16,368 nucleotides of DNA, taken from an uncultured Nitrospinaceae bacterium (lineage in GTDB: Bacteria; Nitrospinota; Nitrospinia; Nitrospinales; VA-1). The position numbers and the translations under genes are program-made. The notes below the pieces were generated by a model that was not told the origin of the DNA, made no database searches, and worked only from the letters and a program-made list of their open reading frames with translations. The number at the start of each line of letters is the position of its first letter. The first letter of the stretch is position 1. Below are positions 14,877-16,368 of the stretch, in pieces. Location of the stretch: NCBI GenBank assembly GCA_938073925.1, contig CALJGH010000008.1, forward strand, positions 1 through 16,368, given 5' to 3'.

Positions 14877-15122
14877 CTAATTTTGGACAGCAGGATCGAG
14901 TTGCAAGTTTTGTTCTGCAACGTAGGTTTGATACCCCTTTTGATGAATCAGGACATGGTACCAAGGTTCATCTTTCGGTGGCCTGCTTTTAGCCACCTCA
15001 TTATACCATTCATCAGTCGACTTAAATTCTAAGTCAACTCCAAGAATAATACCTCGATAATCGAACAGTTTGTGGTGGATCAATTGACCGACACAAAATT
15101 TTGCTTTTGACGGTTTGCTCAT
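14877..15122 (-). CDS. hspQ: HspQ / YccV-like hemimethylated-DNA-binding family protein
   Basis: An 81-residue protein that is nearly all one domain: KFCVGQLIHHKLFDYRGIIL (about 8-27), VDLEF, EWYNEVAKSRPPKDEPWYHV (about 38-57) and YQTYVAEQNLQLD (about 64-76). These are the characteristic blocks of the HspQ/YccV family. In E. coli HspQ is a heat-shock protein that modulates Lon protease and was first described as binding hemimethylated DNA near oriC. Length is slightly shorter than the usual 105 or so but covers the domain. ATG 15122 has AGGTGA a few bases upstream. The next gene starts 8 nt after its stop. The pentapeptide gene on the same strand ends 37 nt upstream. Confidence 0.9.
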   Translation of the reverse strand: MSKPSKAKFCVGQLIHHKLFDYRGIILGVDLEFKSTDEWYNEVAKSRPPKDEPWYHVLIHQKGYQTYVAEQNLQLDPAVQN

Positions 15123-15159
15123 TCTTCACCTGAAGTTTGAATATTTTTAGGCTGGTTTA

Positions 15160-15996
15160 CTAGACAAGTTTACACTCATAGGTATCTTCGGAGGTCCATT
15201 TGACTTCAATATAATCTGGAACCTTTGTCTCACTATCAATCACAGAAGACTGAAGCTCCTCTGCAGAAATATTTTTGACCGAACTTAAGTCCACCCCATG
15301 AAACTTGGTTTCAATGAGTTCGGCACCTGAAAAATCACAGTCAATAATATGCGCTCCCCTAAAGTCCGCATCTCCTAATTTAGTGTTCACAAAACAAGCA
15401 GACTTCAAGCGGGCATGCTTAAAATTTGCCTCGCTTAAATTTGCGTTTGTGAAATCAACATCGGTGCAATCCGTTTCCATCATGTCCGTTCCCGAAGCAT
15501 CTGCGCCTTGCATTTTAGCACCGACCAGCACTCCCTTTTTCAGATTGGCACCTCTACTAAAATAACCTTCTCGTTGGTATCTGCCGGTTAGTTTGGCTTC
15601 ACTTAAATCGGCACCTGTTAAGTCGACACCAGGAAGATTGGCCTCTACAAGTTTGGCTCGAGTAAGATCGGCTTTCCTCATATCTGCATCGGAAAGATTG
15701 ATGCCCGTCATATCCGCATCATTAAAATTCGATTCTTGCAGTTTAGTTCTGGTCAAATTTGCCTTAAGCAAGTTAGCACCTGAAAGATTGGCCCCAGAAA
15801 AATCTGCTCGCATCGCTTTAACGGAAAACAAATTGGCCCCAACCATAGATATTCCTTTTAGATTAGTACCCGTCAAAATAGCAGAAATCAGATTTGCTTT
15901 GTCCAAATTCAAACCAGAAAGATCCAAACCTTTGAGATCAGCATCTACAAGATTATTTATTGAGCTAGCGACTTTATCTCTATCCCAAGTTGTCAT
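15160..15996 (-). CDS. Pentapeptide-repeat protein (second)
   Basis: A 278-residue protein. Residues about 12-230 are A(D/N)LxG-type pentapeptides (NLVDADLKGLDLSGLNLDKA and onward) forming a predicted right-handed beta-helix. One non-repeat interruption at about 140-152 (TGRYQREGYFSRG) probably forms a loop in the helix. The C-terminal tail (about 238-278, NISAEELQSSVIDSETKVPD, then YIEVKWTSEDTYEC) parallels the tail of the pentapeptide protein at 12264-13004 almost position for position. No signal peptide is seen. ATG 15996 has AGG about six bases before it. It heads the reverse-strand cluster with hspQ 37 nt downstream. The biological role is unknown. Confidence 0.92.
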   Translation of the reverse strand: MTTWDRDKVASSINNLVDADLKGLDLSGLNLDKANLISAILTGTNLKGISMVGANLFSVKAMRADFSGANLSGANLLKANLTRTKLQESNFNDADMTGINLSDADMRKADLTRAKLVEANLPGVDLTGADLSEAKLTGRYQREGYFSRGANLKKGVLVGAKMQGADASGTDMMETDCTDVDFTNANLSEANFKHARLKSACFVNTKLGDADFRGAHIIDCDFSGAELIETKFHGVDLSSVKNISAEELQSSVIDSETKVPDYIEVKWTSEDTYECKLV

Positions 15997-16189
15997 TTAG
16001 AACCTGTCGTTAAATTTTTAAAATCGCTGTTAAGCATTGGCATATGGGCTATTAATCTATTCATGTGAAACGCTAAAGTCAAATGGTTATCGAATTTTTT
16101 TAGATATGAGTTAAACCGTCTCAGAAGTAATTAAAAGGTGACTAGACCCCACTATTTATACCAGATTTAGGAATTCAGTTTTCATAATT
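15997..16189. other. Intergenic stretch without recognised gene
   Basis: It is AT-rich, with no coding frame I can support. It should hold the promoter of the reverse-strand pentapeptide gene, but I see no convincing -35/-10 pair. It contains a partial copy of an IS-end sequence (16029-16061), a T7 run near 16100 and a short CATAATT direct repeat near 16183-16195. Confidence 0.5.
16029..16061 (+). repeat. Degenerate copy of the IS1595-like element end
   Basis: GTTAAGCA, then ATATGGGCT and ATCTATT, resemble the segment at 16318-16347 (GTTAAACA, ATATGGGCT, ATCTATT). Both resemble the sequence just inside the left end of the miniature element, read on its reverse strand. The spacing differs by a few bases and the terminal CCCC is lost, so this is an old relic or a partial duplication. 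Confidence 0.4.
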
Positions 16190-16338
16190 CATAATTGTAT
16201 TGGGAATCTGTATTGTTTCAGGCGCTGGCGGTCGATACCCCAGACTCGTATAAGGAATGTGAGTGGCTATTTAATAATCCGAATCCAAAAGCACAGATTA
16301 AATAACTGAAACAATAGGTTAAACACTATATGGGCTGA
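16190..16338 (+). pseudogene. Decayed C-terminal fragment of an IS1595-like transposase
   Basis: Only fragments remain, in two frames. Frame one (16190-16249) reads HNCIGNLYCFRRWRSIPQTR, which aligns with the family's HxNGIENFW...RR...GIPxTxF region; the catalytic Glu position appears to be Gly. After a frameshift at about 16249, the second frame reads YKECEWLFNNPNPKAQIK (16249-16302), the typical KECEWRFNNPNPKxQL block. It then goes on through TAA (16303-16305), LKQ, TAG, VKHYMG to TGA at 16336-16338. The tail corresponds to the LKQLKQLVKQYMG tail in the miniature element. Both nonsense codons are one change from Gln or Trp. No N-terminal part is visible upstream. Confidence 0.65.
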
Positions 16339-16355
16339 TTATCTATTACAACCCC
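16318..16355 (+). mobile_element. Terminal end of a decayed IS1595-like element
   Basis: GTTAAACA, TATATGGGCT, TTATCT, TACA and CCCC occur in the same order and nearly the same spacing as in the left end of the 283-bp element (reverse complement of 3080-3118). This places an element end at about 16355. The inverted-repeat part is degraded (GATTATCTATTACAACCCC against AGTTATCTGGTACAGCCCC), and no matching opposite end or target duplication is visible in the window. Confidence 0.65.
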
Positions 16356-16368
16356 CTAATCTTTTAGT

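Noticed and set aside
15305..16000. Forward-strand open frames opposite the second pentapeptide gene
   Set aside because: Same antisense artefact of repeated codons; the reverse-strand protein is clearly the real one.
16211..16316. 11-bp inverted repeat TATTGTTTCAG / CTGAAACAATA around an 84-bp spacer
   Set aside because: The right arm lies in the conserved transposase tail region shared with the miniature element, and the left arm lies within another transposase fragment. No target duplication flanks it, so I treat the pairing as chance.
1..16368. CRISPR arrays, tRNA, rRNA or riboswitches
   Set aside because: I saw no regularly spaced repeats, cloverleaf-like segments, rRNA motifs or recognisable riboswitch cores on either strand. 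Faint ones cannot be excluded by eye.

Overview
The window is about 16.4 kb of compact, moderately AT-rich bacterial chromosome. It encodes peptidoglycan enzymes and a murein-processing MltG, so a Gram-negative (or at least walled) bacterium is likely. The gene mix (fused nitrite/sulfite reductase-TusA, pentapeptide-repeat proteins, a signal-anchored TPR protein ending in a WFTRFL-type tail, HspQ) reminds me of Nitrospinota. That placement is a low-confidence guess, because no rRNA or other taxonomic marker is present.

Layout. (1) 1-1877: the 3' part of a zinc-type ABC transporter ATPase, overlapped by a gene fusing an ABC-3 metal permease to a cation-diffusion-facilitator (CDF) domain. An 11-A tract lies exactly at the fusion junction. 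(2) 1910-3072: an unknown small membrane protein, convergent with an isoprenylcysteine methyltransferase-like membrane protein. (3) 3072-3370: a complete 283-bp miniature element with 20-bp inverted ends, an 8-bp target duplication and an internally deleted IS1595-like transposase remnant. (4) 3586-9608: a co-directional block of nitrite/sulfite reductase-TusA fusion, yicC, gmk, hisC and mltG, three of its four gaps being only 6 nt. (5) 9609-9920: a short reverse-strand gene broken by TGA and an AT-rich promoter region. (6) 9921-11549: an orphan S24-type phage-like repressor, convergent with a ketopantoate-reductase-family gene. (7) 11726-13004: a two-gene unit of an unknown membrane protein overlapping a pentapeptide-repeat protein. 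(8) 13008-13830: two unknown genes, divergent from each other. (9) 13838-15996: a reverse-strand cluster of a second pentapeptide-repeat protein, hspQ, an unknown gene and a TPR protein. (10) 15997-16368: no intact gene, but a decayed C-terminal part of an IS1595-like transposase whose element end matches the miniature element of region 3.

Functionally, region 1 is metal uptake and possibly redistribution. Region 4 joins nitrogen or sulfur assimilation to nucleotide, histidine and cell-wall metabolism, with no obvious single pathway. Regions 7-9 look accessory. I did not find an unmistakable new multi-gene system. The strongest second-look items are the importer-CDF fusion with its slippery A tract, the IS1595-derived miniature element and its decayed relative, the short gene with an in-frame TGA, and the two pentapeptide-repeat proteins sharing an unusual C-terminal tail.
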